A DNA stretch of 64,000 nucleotides from Cellulophaga lytica DSM 7489 (GCF_000190595.1 NC_015167.1:1849501-1913500); one strand, 5' to 3'; numbered from the stretch's first letter, positions 1 through 8,895 are shown. The notes: generated by a model from the letters alone, not told the origin. A program made the numbers and translations.

Positions 1-117
1 ACTTTGTATTTCTCATTATTATTAGAGACTAAAGATTTGATGACGGCTACAATGACTATGTTAGAGTTGTATTACAACGAGCATGATAGTAGTGTGCCGC
101 CAGCTACAATATCATAA
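1..117 (+). CDS. C-terminal fragment of a protein entering from the left edge
   Basis: Frame 1 is open from the first base to a TAA at 115-117 and gives 38 residues with natural codon use. A hairpin terminator follows 21 bases later, so this is the true 3' end of a gene. The segment is amphipathic and helical (it contains LLLETKDLMTATMTMLELYY), which resembles the C-terminal PhoU-like helical tail seen on some Bacteroidota phosphate transporters. That resemblance is an impression from a short stretch, and the identity is unproven. Confidence 0.55.
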   Translation, partial: TLYFSLLLETKDLMTATMTMLELYYNEHDSSVPPATIS

Positions 118-138
118 GTAGTGAGCATATAAATATAA

Positions 139-167
139 AGCCCAACAATTATGTTGGGCTTTTTTTT
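139..167 (+). terminator. Rho-independent terminator
   Basis: An 8-bp perfect stem AGCCCAAC/GTTGGGCT (139-146 with 153-160) encloses the loop AATTAT and runs straight into a T tract. It ends the gene entering from the left. Confidence 0.9.
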
Positions 168-188
168 GACTCAATATTTTAATTACAA

Positions 189-551
189 CTAGTTTTTAAT
201 CTTATCAGGAGATATAATTTTTAGGTTATAAGTAGCGGTAGTATCTATTGTAATGTTTCTTGTGTAATAGTTGCCCTTTGGTTTATAAACTGGCATTTTA
301 CTACTGTGTTTGTTCTTTTGCCTAGTTACGTCTGTTAGATAAAAATTATTTTGCTTGTTGTACTTTTCTAAATTTTTTTCTCTAAACCTAGAGAAAGCAT
401 CAGAATTTTTATTGCTGTATAGACTTGTGATATTAGGAGTTGTAGTTTTGTTTAGCAATGTAGAATCTACCGCGAACACATTTTTTTGCTGAGCTAAAGA
501 TGCAGTTGCTATTAAGCCTAAAGCTGCTATAAGTATTAAAGATTTTTTCAT
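189..551 (-). CDS. Small exported protein of unknown function
   Basis: This 120-residue protein begins with a clear signal peptide: MKK, a hydrophobic core, and a likely cut after SLAQ near residue 21. The mature part is basic and polar, has no cysteines, and has no motif I recognise. It is divergently transcribed from the DUF6503-like gene at 644, sharing a 92-base spacer. It probably resides in the periplasm or outside the cell. The gene looks real because of the signal peptide and codon use, but no function can be given. Confidence 0.7.
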   Translation of the reverse strand: MKKSLILIAALGLIATASLAQQKNVFAVDSTLLNKTTTPNITSLYSNKNSDAFSRFREKNLEKYNKQNNFYLTDVTRQKNKHSSKMPVYKPKGNYYTRNITIDTTATYNLKIISPDKIKN

Positions 552-643
552 AGCCTATTTTTCTTACAAAATATTAATTTTTAATTAAACTAAAAATAGT
601 TTTTATACTTTAGGAGTATTATTACCCTTAAAAAAAATATTTT

Positions 644-1357
644 ATGAATATTAAACTTTTGTTTTTTACATTTTGTATGCTGGCTTTTGCCAGTTTAAAG
701 GCTCAAGAAACTGGAGCTTTTGAGTTTTTAGACAAAGTAATTGCTCGTTATGATCCTAATAATAATTGGCCTACTTTTAAAGGTGACTTTGTGGTTACAA
801 TGAGCACTCCTAATAAAAAAGATAGAGTTACAGATATTCATATAAACCAGCCTAAAAGCACTTTTGTTTTATCTAACGCTAAAGAAGGTAAAAAGCATAC
901 TGTTAAGGTTGTAAATGATAGTGTTCATTTTTTTGTTGATGACAGACAGATTGTAAATGAGGAAGAGCAAAAAAAGCTAAAGTTTAATAAGGAACGTGCA
1001 CTTTTTATGAGAAACTACTATACATACTTATACGGTTTGCCAATGAAACTAAAAGACAAAGGCGCTATAGTAGATCCTAAGCTTTATTCTAAAACAATTA
1101 ATAAAAAATGGTATAAGGTTATTAAGGTAACTTATGATAAAGAAGTGGGTAAAGATACTTGGTATTTTTATTTTAACCCTAAATCTTTAGATATGGAGAT
1201 GTATCAGTTTTTTCATGACGAAACTAAAAATGATGGAGAATACATTTTATTGTCTAATACAGAAATTATAAATGGTGTGCGTATGCCCGCCGTTAGAGCT
1301 TGGTATACCAATAAAGATGATAAGCTTTTAGGTACTGATGTGTTAACTAAAAAGTAG
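644..1357 (+). CDS. DUF6503-like exported protein
   Basis: This 237-residue protein has an N-terminal signal peptide ending in LKAQ near residue 20. The mature part begins with an amphipathic helix (GAFEFLDKVIARYD). Alternating beta strands follow, with many aromatic residues (for example WYKVIKVTYD and DTWYFYFNP). This pattern matches the family annotated DUF6503 in Flavobacteriia, which looks like a LolA/LppX-type beta-sheet fold for lipid or hydrophobic cargo. The fold and cargo are inference. It is a monocistronic gene ending at the shared terminator at 1371-1408. Confidence 0.65.
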   Translation: MNIKLLFFTFCMLAFASLKAQETGAFEFLDKVIARYDPNNNWPTFKGDFVVTMSTPNKKDRVTDIHINQPKSTFVLSNAKEGKKHTVKVVNDSVHFFVDDRQIVNEEEQKKLKFNKERALFMRNYYTYLYGLPMKLKDKGAIVDPKLYSKTINKKWYKVIKVTYDKEVGKDTWYFYFNPKSLDMEMYQFFHDETKNDGEYILLSNTEIINGVRMPAVRAWYTNKDDKLLGTDVLTKK

Positions 1358-1370
1358 TTTTTAGGATATA

Positions 1371-1408
1371 AAAAAGAGGGGTAATTTATACAAATTACCC
1401 CTCTTTTT
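1371..1408. terminator. Bidirectional Rho-independent terminator
   Basis: A 17-bp perfect stem (1371-1387 with 1392-1408, core GAGGGGTAATTT) closes on a 4-base loop. An A tract lies on one side and a T tract on the other, so it can serve both the + strand gene ending at 1357 and the - strand metalloprotease ending at 1426. Confidence 0.92.
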
Positions 1409-1425
1409 ATGTGTAGTGCTGTGTT

Positions 1426-3882
1426 TTATTTAGCTTCTAAAGCTTGGTCTATTTTAGCAATAGCATCTTCATAATGGTAGCGTGTAACAGTATTAATACT
1501 TCCATTTTTTGCTACTTTTAATTTAGAGCGTAAGGTTTTTAATTCTCCTCTAACTAAAGAGCTTACATCAGATGTGGTAACATTAAAACTAGATCTGCTG
1601 CTATTTTTTGCATTTAATAATGTTCCCATACGTTCTAAATATGTACGTTGTAAGTTTCTACGGTAAATATCTGCGCTTTTACCAATGTAAGCTTCTTTCC
1701 ATATGCCTTTACGTAAGTCAGACAACATTTCTAAAGCGCTGTAGTATGTTTTGTTTGTGGTTTCTGCATCTAGCAGCCTACCAATGCGGTCTGCGCTTAA
1801 AACACCATTTAAATGTCTTGCTTGTACTTTACGTAAATTTTCTGGGTAGCCAGCATAATCTATGTTTTGTAAAATGGCATTATCTACTAACCATGATTGG
1901 GTGCTAAACACATTGTCTTGTAACCATTTCATAGACTCTTTTTGCTTAGTTTTGCTTAAAGGTGTATACACGGGACCATTTTGTTTTGGTGTTTTTAAGT
2001 TTTCAAAAACACCACCAATATTGGTTACTACATGGCCTGCGTATCTACTATAAACACCTAATAATTCTCCGTATAATTCTTCTAAATCATCATAGTTATT
2101 TGTTTGGTCAGATGTCCAATTACTAAGGTTTTTTGCTACATATTTAAGGTTTTTTACTCCGTATGAGCTTGCTTTAACTGGATCATCTCCTAATCCTTCA
2201 GTTTGTGATTGAGGATCAAAACGGCTAGACTGTCTTCCAAATTTATAAATAGGATTGTCTGCTTTTTCTAAGATCCATTTACTTAAAGTAGGTACTTCTG
2301 CTTCAGGAGAATTAGCCGCTAAATAACGATAACCCCAGTTTGTAACATAATGGTCATAAGGTCCCATTTGTCTAATAAATCTAATGTTTTTATCTCCTGG
2401 TTGCGCAATATAATTGTAGCGAGCATAATCCATTATACTAGCAGCAATACCATTTTTTTGAGTAAATTCTCCATTACGTAAAGAGTCTACAGGATAAGCA
2501 TAACTTGCAGCCATATTGTGAGGGTAACCTAATGCATGGCCAACCTCATGTGCTATAACCATACGCATCATATCTCCTATTTCTTTAGGTTTGGTGTTAA
2601 GTGTTCTTGCATTAGGGTTAGCAGCACCAGTTTCTAATAAATACCTGTTTCTGTAACTACGTAAATGGTTGTGGTACCAAATAATATCACTCTCAATAAT
2701 TTCTCCGCTTCTTGGGTCAGATACACTTGGGCCAACTGCATTTCTTGTTGTGCTAGCAACATAGCGTATCATAGAATATCTAATGTCTTCAGGGCTAAAT
2801 TCTGGGTCTTCTTCTGGTGTAGGAGCGTCTCGTGCAATTATTGCATTTTTAAAACCAGCAGTTTCAAATGGTTTTTGCCAGTCTTCAATACCTTGTTTAA
2901 TGTATTCTTTTAAATTTTCAGGTGTACCAGGATCTAAGTAGTAAACAATTGGTTTTATAGGCTCTACCAATTCTCCTCTTGCATATGCTTCAGGGTCTTT
3001 TGGTTCTAACCTCCAACGTCTAATGTATGTTTTTTTATCTGCTTTTAGCTCGTCACTACCAAAATCATACTGACTAACAGTAAAAAAGCCAACCCTTGGG
3101 TCAAAAATACGTGGTTGCATTGGTTGCTCTGGTAACAAAATCATAGACTGATTTATTTGTAAGCTAATAGATTCTGTTGCTCTAAGTGTAGATGGTTCTG
3201 ATGCATTAAAAGTAAAGTCTTGTTTTACTTCTATGTTTTCAGGAAAACTTTTAACACTGTTTATAAAACTACGTTTTGGATCTAATCTTTTTACTTTGTA
3301 TGTTTTTCTTAATCTGCTAGATAGTCCGCTAATTGCAGGTACATCTGTGTTAAATAATGCAGTTACGTCTACAACAACACTTGTAGAGTCTGTGTTAAAA
3401 GCTTCTATGTCAAAAGCAAATAGGGTAGGCTCATAGTTGTTAACTTTTACAGATGCACTTATTGCTTTGCTGCTATCTGCAACATTATCATAAGATTTTG
3501 CTTTAAGTAAAATTTTGTCTTGAAAACGAACCCAATGTACTAATTGCTCATTGGTTTTAGAGCCGGCATTCATATATCCGCCGCCAAGTCCGGTAGGTAT
3601 TTTAGCTATTCTAGTAACCCAAAGCATATCTTTGTTTAGCTTGCTAAAAGGTATTTCGTATAAATACTTTTTATCAACCTTATGCACTGTAAAGAGACCA
3701 TTGTCAGTAACGGCATCTTTTGTTACAACCTGACTGTAATTTTTAATGTCTCCTTTTTTTTGTTTTTGAGCAGGAGCTGTTTGTTCTGTTTTCCCTTTTT
3801 TAGATTTTTTTTTCTTTTGGGCAGTTGTGCTAGCAGCAGAAAATAACGATGCTGCTATGCAAAATAAGAGTATTTTTTTCAT
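1426..3882 (-). CDS. Secreted zinc-dependent metalloprotease (DUF5117/DUF4953 type)
   Basis: This 818-residue protein has a signal peptide (about residues 1-21, cut after TTAQ) followed by a lysine-rich linker. The N-terminal half is beta-rich and matches the DUF5118/DUF5117 pair of Bacteroidota metalloproteases. The catalytic region carries the extended zinc motif HEVGHALGYPH at residues 445-455: H445, H449 and H455 as ligands and E446 as general base, as in the metzincin group. A helical C-terminal domain completes the usual DUF4953 layout, and the length is typical for the family. It should act in the periplasm or at the cell surface as an endopeptidase; its natural substrate is unknown. 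It is a single-gene unit, divergent from the lipoprotein gene at 4048. Confidence 0.88.
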   Translation of the reverse strand: MKKILLFCIAASLFSAASTTAQKKKKSKKGKTEQTAPAQKQKKGDIKNYSQVVTKDAVTDNGLFTVHKVDKKYLYEIPFSKLNKDMLWVTRIAKIPTGLGGGYMNAGSKTNEQLVHWVRFQDKILLKAKSYDNVADSSKAISASVKVNNYEPTLFAFDIEAFNTDSTSVVVDVTALFNTDVPAISGLSSRLRKTYKVKRLDPKRSFINSVKSFPENIEVKQDFTFNASEPSTLRATESISLQINQSMILLPEQPMQPRIFDPRVGFFTVSQYDFGSDELKADKKTYIRRWRLEPKDPEAYARGELVEPIKPIVYYLDPGTPENLKEYIKQGIEDWQKPFETAGFKNAIIARDAPTPEEDPEFSPEDIRYSMIRYVASTTRNAVGPSVSDPRSGEIIESDIIWYHNHLRSYRNRYLLETGAANPNARTLNTKPKEIGDMMRMVIAHEVGHALGYPHNMAASYAYPVDSLRNGEFTQKNGIAASIMDYARYNYIAQPGDKNIRFIRQMGPYDHYVTNWGYRYLAANSPEAEVPTLSKWILEKADNPIYKFGRQSSRFDPQSQTEGLGDDPVKASSYGVKNLKYVAKNLSNWTSDQTNNYDDLEELYGELLGVYSRYAGHVVTNIGGVFENLKTPKQNGPVYTPLSKTKQKESMKWLQDNVFSTQSWLVDNAILQNIDYAGYPENLRKVQARHLNGVLSADRIGRLLDAETTNKTYYSALEMLSDLRKGIWKEAYIGKSADIYRRNLQRTYLERMGTLLNAKNSSRSSFNVTTSDVSSLVRGELKTLRSKLKVAKNGSINTVTRYHYEDAIAKIDQALEAK

Positions 3883-3980
3883 TAGTGGTTTGTTAGGGCT
3901 ACAATATAATAAATGTAGAATTGTATGTTTGTTAGTGAAAAGTTAATATAATAATAGATTGTTCATAACAATTATAAATA

Positions 3981-4017
3981 ATCACGGTATGCCGTGATAG
4001 TTAACATAATAACTTTG
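3981..4017 (+). promoter_or_regulatory. Palindromic operator candidate plus -7 box
   Basis: An 18-bp near-perfect palindrome, ATCACGGTATGCCGTGAT (3981-3998, one mismatched pair), stands out as GC-rich in an AT-rich spacer. It lies just upstream of TAACTTTG (4010-4017), a perfect Bacteroidota -7 element, and fills the place where a -33 TTG would be. No TTG is present there. This suggests an activator or repressor site for the lipoprotein gene at 4048. Confidence 0.6.
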
Positions 4018-4047
4018 TTTATTTTTGCACCACATTAAAAATAAGAA

Positions 4048-5073
4048 ATGAAAAACTACCTTGTACATACCTGTTTAATTGCTTTTGTATTTGTAAGTTG
4101 CAAAAACATAAAGCAAGAAAAGGATGACAAGGGTATGGAAACGGTAACTAGTTCTTTAGAACCGTTTTCTTCTGATGAAAAAAAACTTGTAGTTAGCACT
4201 ATTAAAGACGCATATAACTCTACAGAATTTGTGGTGAAATACAATAACTACATAGAGTTTTTTAATACTTATGATGATAAAGTACGTAAATCTTACGCTA
4301 ATTACTTAAGTTGGGTTAACCAAAAAGAGACTAGCGGAACTACAAATTTAAAAAGTAAAATTGGTTTACCTTTAGAAGAGTTAAACATTTTAAAATCTAC
4401 CATAGTTCATAGTCCTGCTATAAAAAAGGTAGATGCCAATATGCTTTTGGTGTACAAAACTGCAGAAATTTTATACAATACTATTTTAGAAGTAGATGCG
4501 TATTATAAAAAAGGAATTGTAGAGTCTGTAGATGTTAATAAAACTAAAAAGCTTCACATAAAATTGCTAGAAGCTTACCGTAATTACTTTTCTACTTTTG
4601 ATGATATGTCTATTGTTTTTTACAGGTTGCAAGACGATGTTGAAAAGTATAAAAAAGAGAAGTATAAAGAGCAAGAGTTGGTAGTGCAATACAATTTATT
4701 TACTGCTATAAATGCTACAGAGGCTATTTTAAATGAAATTGGAGGTAGAGATGTAGACGGACTTTTAACTTTAGATTTTACGGTAATTAACCAAAAAATA
4801 AAAGAGCTTAGAGCGGCATATGTTGCATTAGAAGGATTGAAGGAAAACCAAGATTTAATAGTAAAAGAATTTGGTAAGCCTATGCCAGTTGTTACTAATT
4901 TTACCAACCATTTAGGAAACATTTTAATGGGGTTAACTAGTTTAAAATTGCGAATTGCTAATAATGATTTTGATTATGGTAAAGATCATCCAAACATTGC
5001 TGCAGACGGTTCTCCTTTAAAACTAGAGCTAGAATTTATAGCTATGGTAAACGAATACAGAAGTATAAATTAA
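4048..5073 (+). CDS. DUF3829 (YiiG-like) lipoprotein
   Basis: This 341-residue protein has a lipoprotein signal peptide with a lipobox ending at C18 (FVFVSC). The rest is almost entirely helical and charged (for example YAKKG-type repeats of K, E and Y), with a length and helical pattern that fit the DUF3829/YiiG family of envelope lipoproteins. No catalytic motif is seen and the function is unknown. The gene has its own promoter with a palindrome (3981-4017). It converges on nadD with only 4 bases between the stop codons and no visible terminator. Confidence 0.65.
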   Translation: MKNYLVHTCLIAFVFVSCKNIKQEKDDKGMETVTSSLEPFSSDEKKLVVSTIKDAYNSTEFVVKYNNYIEFFNTYDDKVRKSYANYLSWVNQKETSGTTNLKSKIGLPLEELNILKSTIVHSPAIKKVDANMLLVYKTAEILYNTILEVDAYYKKGIVESVDVNKTKKLHIKLLEAYRNYFSTFDDMSIVFYRLQDDVEKYKKEKYKEQELVVQYNLFTAINATEAILNEIGGRDVDGLLTLDFTVINQKIKELRAAYVALEGLKENQDLIVKEFGKPMPVVTNFTNHLGNILMGLTSLKLRIANNDFDYGKDHPNIAADGSPLKLELEFIAMVNEYRSIN

Positions 5074-5077
5074 GTAT

Positions 5078-5665
5078 TTATCTGTAAAAATTCATCTCAT
5101 CCATATACTTAAAAACAGCGGTAGGTAATAAAGGCGTAATGTTTTTACCTAATTTGTGATTTTTACGAATAAACGTAGATGAGATTTCCATTATAGGAGC
5201 ATCTGTTACCATTTTTATTTTAGGGTTATTTTTAAATTGATGGTCTATTGTGCCAGAAGAAACCCTAGGGTACACATAAATATTGTGGTTTTCTAAAATA
5301 ACCTCGTAGTTTTTCCACTTATGAAGACTTTTTAGGTTGTCTTCTCCCATTATTAATGAAAAATCGTAACCATTTGGGTACTTCTCTAGTAAATGAGCTA
5401 AAGTATGTACCGTATAATTGGGTTGTGGTAAATTAAACTCTATGTTAGATGGTTTTAGTTTAGGGTATTCTTCTGTAGCCTCTAAAACCATTTGGTACCT
5501 GTGGTGATTGCTTAATAAAGATTGTTTTGTTTTAAACGGACTCTGAGGTGTTATTACAAACCAAACTTCGTCTAAATCTGTAAATTCTACTAAGTGGTTT
5601 GCTATAACTAAGTGTCCTAAATGTATTGGGTTAAAGGTTCCAAAATACAACCCTACTTTCTTCAT
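5078..5665 (-). CDS. nadD: Nicotinate-nucleotide adenylyltransferase NadD
   Basis: NadD transfers AMP from ATP to nicotinate mononucleotide to give deamido-NAD in the cytoplasm, a core step of NAD synthesis. The 195-residue protein shows the nucleotidyltransferase signature GTFNPIHLGH (residues 9-18, with H15 and H18 of the HxGH motif) and the second signature SSTFIR at residues 162-167. Length is normal. It is the last gene of the operon yicC-gmk-nadD, starting 1 base after the gmk stop codon. It bears on the separate NAD module at 46.7-49.9 kb, because bacterial NadD enzymes usually prefer nicotinate mononucleotide over NMN. Confidence 0.96.
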   Translation of the reverse strand: MKKVGLYFGTFNPIHLGHLVIANHLVEFTDLDEVWFVITPQSPFKTKQSLLSNHHRYQMVLEATEEYPKLKPSNIEFNLPQPNYTVHTLAHLLEKYPNGYDFSLIMGEDNLKSLHKWKNYEVILENHNIYVYPRVSSGTIDHQFKNNPKIKMVTDAPIMEISSTFIRKNHKLGKNITPLLPTAVFKYMDEMNFYR

Positions 5666-5666
5666 T

Positions 5667-6260
5667 TTACGCTTCTTTTTCTGGGTTTGGTTTGCTTATA
5701 AAATCTTCAACCAGTTTTTCTGCTTCAGCTAAAGCAGTGTCTAAATCGTAATTTTTAATAACGGTATCAAATTGTGGAGCGGTAGCTAATTCTACAGATG
5801 CTTTTGCTATACGCATATTAATTTTATCGTCGCTTTCTGTGCTACGCTTTTTTAACCTAATCTTAAGCTCGTCTATGCTAGGTGGCTTTACAAAAACTGC
5901 CAGTGTTTGTTCTGGAAATTTCTTTTTTATACGCAATCCTCCAACAACATCTATGTCAAAAATAACGTTTTTGCCTTCAGCCCATAAACGTTCTACTTCT
6001 GTTTTTAGTGTTCCGTAAAAGTTATCTCTGTAAACCTCTTCCCATTCTAAAAAATCATCGTTTTTTATATGGTTTTTAAATTCAGATAATGATAAAAAAT
6101 AGTAGTGTTCGCCATTTTTTTCTTTTCCTCTTTTAGGTCTAGATGTTGCAGATACTGAAAATGCTAGGTTTAAGTGTTTTTTACCTAATAAATGTCTAAC
6201 TATAGTTGTTTTGCCACTACCAGATGGTGCTGAAAATATGATAAGTTTGCCGCCTTTCAT
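5667..6260 (-). CDS. gmk: Guanylate kinase
   Basis: Guanylate kinase phosphorylates GMP to GDP with ATP in the cytoplasm. The 197-residue sequence has the P-loop SAPSGSGKTT at residues 10-19 and the GMP-binding region with SATSRPKRGKEKNGEHYYF. The later segment with FDIDVVGGLRIKK is also typical of the family. Length is standard. The start overlaps the yicC stop by one base (TAATG), which supports translational coupling within yicC-gmk-nadD. Confidence 0.96.
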   Translation of the reverse strand: MKGGKLIIFSAPSGSGKTTIVRHLLGKKHLNLAFSVSATSRPKRGKEKNGEHYYFLSLSEFKNHIKNDDFLEWEEVYRDNFYGTLKTEVERLWAEGKNVIFDIDVVGGLRIKKKFPEQTLAVFVKPPSIDELKIRLKKRSTESDDKINMRIAKASVELATAPQFDTVIKNYDLDTALAEAEKLVEDFISKPNPEKEA

Positions 6261-7117
6261 TATAAAACATTTAGCATTTGTTCTTTAATTTTTTCAAGCT
6301 CGTCTTTCATTTGCACTACCAACTGTTGCATTGGCGCATAATTAGCTTTAGAGCCAATGGTGTTAATTTCTCTACCAATTTCCTGAGATATAAAACCTAA
6401 TTTTTTTCCGTTAGAGTCGGCAGAGTTTATTGTAGTTGTAAAGTAAGATAAGTGGTTTGCTAAACGAACTTTTTCTTCTGTAATGTCATATTTCTCCAAA
6501 TAGTAAATAAGTTCTTGTTCAAACCTATTTTCGTCTATATCAGTCTTTAGGTCAGATACAGCTTTTTCTAAACGTTCTCGTAATGCAGTTTGCCTGTCTG
6601 GATCTATAGCAATTACTTGTTGTAGCAAGCTTTCTAATGAAGTAATACGTTGTTTAAAGTCTTGTTCTAAAACAGCGCCTTCTTCAGTTCTAAATACGTT
6701 AATTTCTTTTAAGGCTTCTACAAGTGTATTTTGTATTGCTTTGTACTCTTCAGCGTCAATCTCTTCACGCTCTGTTTTCATAGCATCTGGTAAACGTAAA
6801 GCCATTTCTAAAAGCTTAACATCATCACCTTCTGCTATGTTTTTTAATTGTTGCATGTACTGCTTAACAATTGCTTCATTTATTTGTGATGAAGTATCTG
6901 CTCCAGTACTTTCAATATAAAGATTAAAGTCTATTTTACCTCTTTGTAAGCCATTAGCAATAGTTTTGCGTAACTCCAATTCTTTCTCTCTGTATGCAGA
7001 TGGCATACGTGCATTTAAATCTAAACTTTTGCTGTTTAAAGACTTAATTTCAATAGTAATTTTTTTTGATGGAAGTTGCACTACGTGTTTTCCAAATCCG
7101 GTCATGGACTGAATCAT
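6260..7117 (-). CDS. yicC: YicC family endoribonuclease-like protein
   Basis: This 285-residue protein begins MIQSMTGFGK, the hallmark N-terminus of the YicC/YloC family. It ends with the conserved C-terminal block containing NTIGSKANYAPMQQLVVQMK. E. coli YicC has been described as an RNA-cleaving stress protein; the exact role here is not shown by the sequence. Its place directly upstream of gmk is conserved in many bacteria. It is the first gene of the operon, so the promoter should lie within 7118-7245. Confidence 0.93.
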   Translation of the reverse strand: MIQSMTGFGKHVVQLPSKKITIEIKSLNSKSLDLNARMPSAYREKELELRKTIANGLQRGKIDFNLYIESTGADTSSQINEAIVKQYMQQLKNIAEGDDVKLLEMALRLPDAMKTEREEIDAEEYKAIQNTLVEALKEINVFRTEEGAVLEQDFKQRITSLESLLQQVIAIDPDRQTALRERLEKAVSDLKTDIDENRFEQELIYYLEKYDITEEKVRLANHLSYFTTTINSADSNGKKLGFISQEIGREINTIGSKANYAPMQQLVVQMKDELEKIKEQMLNVL

Positions 7118-7245
7118 ATATTGTAAATTTTATGCAAATATAATTAAACTATACTAGTTGAGGCTACCAGTCTATTCTAATAACGCTATTTCACTAGTTT
7201 GAAAACAAATGATAGGATAAATACTTTAATTTTCTGATTAAAGTA

Positions 7246-7280
7246 AAAAATTCTGCCTAGTTGTAATAGACAGAATTTTT
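7246..7280 (-). terminator. Rho-independent terminator of the DUF1080 operon
   Basis: The 10-bp stem AAAAATTCTG/CAGAATTTTT (7246-7255 with 7271-7280) has an inner CTA/TAG extension. On the - strand it ends in a T run just after the stop of the gene at 7301. Confidence 0.8.
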
Positions 7281-7300
7281 CTGGTTTTAAAGAAGTGTTA

Positions 7301-8110
7301 TTAGAGTTCTCTTACCCAAATATTTCTATAGCTAACCCTGCTGTTGTCTCCGTGATCTTGCAATCTTAAAGGGGCTTTACCGTGAGCTTCGTTTTTAGGC
7401 CATCCAATGTAAGGTGTTGTGCCTTTAATTTCTACATGGTCTAAAACTAGAATTCCGTTGTGTAAAAGTGTTAGTGTCCCAGATTTTATTTTTTTACCAG
7501 CTTTATTAAATTCTGGTGCGTGGTACACAACATCATAAGTGTTCCACTCTCCAGTAGGTACAGATGCTTTTGCAAGCGGAATATGTTGTTTGTATATTGA
7601 GCCAACTTGTCCGTTTACATAAGTATCATTATTGTTGTTATCTAGTACTTGTATTTCATACCTATCTTGAAGAAACACACCGCTATTTGCACGGTTTTGT
7701 CCATCTCTTAAAATTTCTTTAGGAGACCTCCATTCTATATGCAGTTGTATACTGCCAAATTCCTTTTTTGTTTTAATGTCTCCAGATTTATCTTTTACTG
7801 TAAAAAAACCATCTTCTTCATTAACATCCCAAGGGGCTGGTTTGCCATCTGTGCCAACCCATTGGTCTAAGTTATTACCGTTAAATAATACAATAGCATC
7901 ACTAGGAGCGGCATTATTTTTTGCAGGTGTAACTGTTGCTGGTACTGGTTTGTATAATTCTGTTTCTTCAGGTTTTGTAGGTTCTGTGCCACTGTATTCC
8001 TCGTGGATTATGTAATCTACTTCAGATTTGGTTTCAGGGGTTTCTACTGTTGCTTTCTCTTGGCAGCTAATAATTAGAAGCCCTAAAAGAGACCAGATAA
8101 TTTTTTTCAT
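7301..8110 (-). CDS. DUF1080 lipoprotein, probable 3-keto-disaccharide hydrolase
   Basis: This 269-residue lipoprotein has a lipobox cysteine at residue 16 (LIISC). A linker of about 60 residues precedes a concanavalin-like DUF1080 domain containing LFNGNNLDQW, NSGVFLQDRYEIQVLDN, GEWNTYDVVYHAPEF and LRLQDHGDNSRVSYRNIW. In Pfam this family is now described as 3-keto-disaccharide hydrolase; members act on glycosides oxidised at C3. It sits 2 bases downstream of a second DUF1080 gene (8113-8871) and in the same operon as an isomerase/epimerase (8896-9948). The lipid anchor places it in the periplasm or on the outer membrane. Activity on a specific sugar is inference. Confidence 0.88.
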   Translation of the reverse strand: MKKIIWSLLGLLIISCQEKATVETPETKSEVDYIIHEEYSGTEPTKPEETELYKPVPATVTPAKNNAAPSDAIVLFNGNNLDQWVGTDGKPAPWDVNEEDGFFTVKDKSGDIKTKKEFGSIQLHIEWRSPKEILRDGQNRANSGVFLQDRYEIQVLDNNNNDTYVNGQVGSIYKQHIPLAKASVPTGEWNTYDVVYHAPEFNKAGKKIKSGTLTLLHNGILVLDHVEIKGTTPYIGWPKNEAHGKAPLRLQDHGDNSRVSYRNIWVREL

Positions 8111-8112
8111 GC

Positions 8113-8871
8113 TTAATTTAATTCTTTAATTTTTATGTTTCTGTATGATACCACATCACCGTGGTCTTGTACGCCAATTTTACCTGTTTTATATTTAGCA
8201 AAACCATCCCAGCCGTTAAATTTAGAATTCTCTAGTAAGGAGTTCCATTCTTCTCCTTCTAAAGGAAATTCTGCTACCGTAACACCATTTAAAACAGAAC
8301 TACCTTTGTTGGTGTTGTGGTTAATTGTAATAACTGTTGTATTCCACTCTCCAACTGGTTTTGTTGCGTCTTTACTAGGAGCAACTAAATCATATAAAGC
8401 ACCAGCTTGGCGATCTGTTCCGTTTTTTGCATCAGGGTGTTTTTGGTTGTCTAGCACCTGTACTTCTAAACCTGTTTCATAAGGCTGTCCGTATGTGCCA
8501 TCATCTTTAATTCCCCAAAAAATACCACTATTTCCTCCTTCAGATATTTTCCAATCTATAGACAATACAAAATTTGTGTATTCTTTTTTAGAAACAAGAT
8601 TGTAATGGGTGTCTTTAGGTCTGTTTGTTGGTGGATGAAAAACTAGGGCGTCACCTTCAATCTTCCAATTTTCAATAGCGTTATCGTTTCCGTACAATTT
8701 TAAATTGTCAAGGTTACTGCCATCAAAAAGCACTGTCCATTCATTTTTTGTAGGTACTTCTTTTATGGTGTTTTCTGCAGTAATTTCTTTTTCTTTTGTT
8801 TCTTGGGTTGCTTTGTCTTTGCAGCTAAAAGTTAATGCAGTTAAGCAGCTTATTAATACTAATTTTTTCAT
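8113..8871 (-). CDS. DUF1080 lipoprotein, second paralogue
   Basis: This 252-residue protein has a lipobox cysteine at residue 17 (LTFSC). Its DUF1080 domain runs from WTVLFDGSNLDNLKLYG to the C-terminal GVQDHGDVVSYRNIKIKEL. The motif NSGIFWG followed by YETGLEVQVLDN is the same core seen in its neighbour at 7301, so the two are tandem paralogues, probably with different glycoside preferences. The middle gene of a three-gene operon, it starts 24 bases after the stop of the isomerase gene at 8896. Confidence 0.88.
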   Translation of the reverse strand: MKKLVLISCLTALTFSCKDKATQETKEKEITAENTIKEVPTKNEWTVLFDGSNLDNLKLYGNDNAIENWKIEGDALVFHPPTNRPKDTHYNLVSKKEYTNFVLSIDWKISEGGNSGIFWGIKDDGTYGQPYETGLEVQVLDNQKHPDAKNGTDRQAGALYDLVAPSKDATKPVGEWNTTVITINHNTNKGSSVLNGVTVAEFPLEGEEWNSLLENSKFNGWDGFAKYKTGKIGVQDHGDVVSYRNIKIKELN

Positions 8872-8895
8872 AAGTAGTTATTGTTGTTTGTTATT

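Noticed and set aside
1608-3733. Several + strand ORFs inside the metalloprotease gene
   Set aside because: All are antisense shadows of a confidently identified 818-residue protein.
4620-4922. A - strand 100-residue ORF inside the lipoprotein gene
   Set aside because: It is antisense to the well-formed DUF3829-like reading frame and has no recognisable features.
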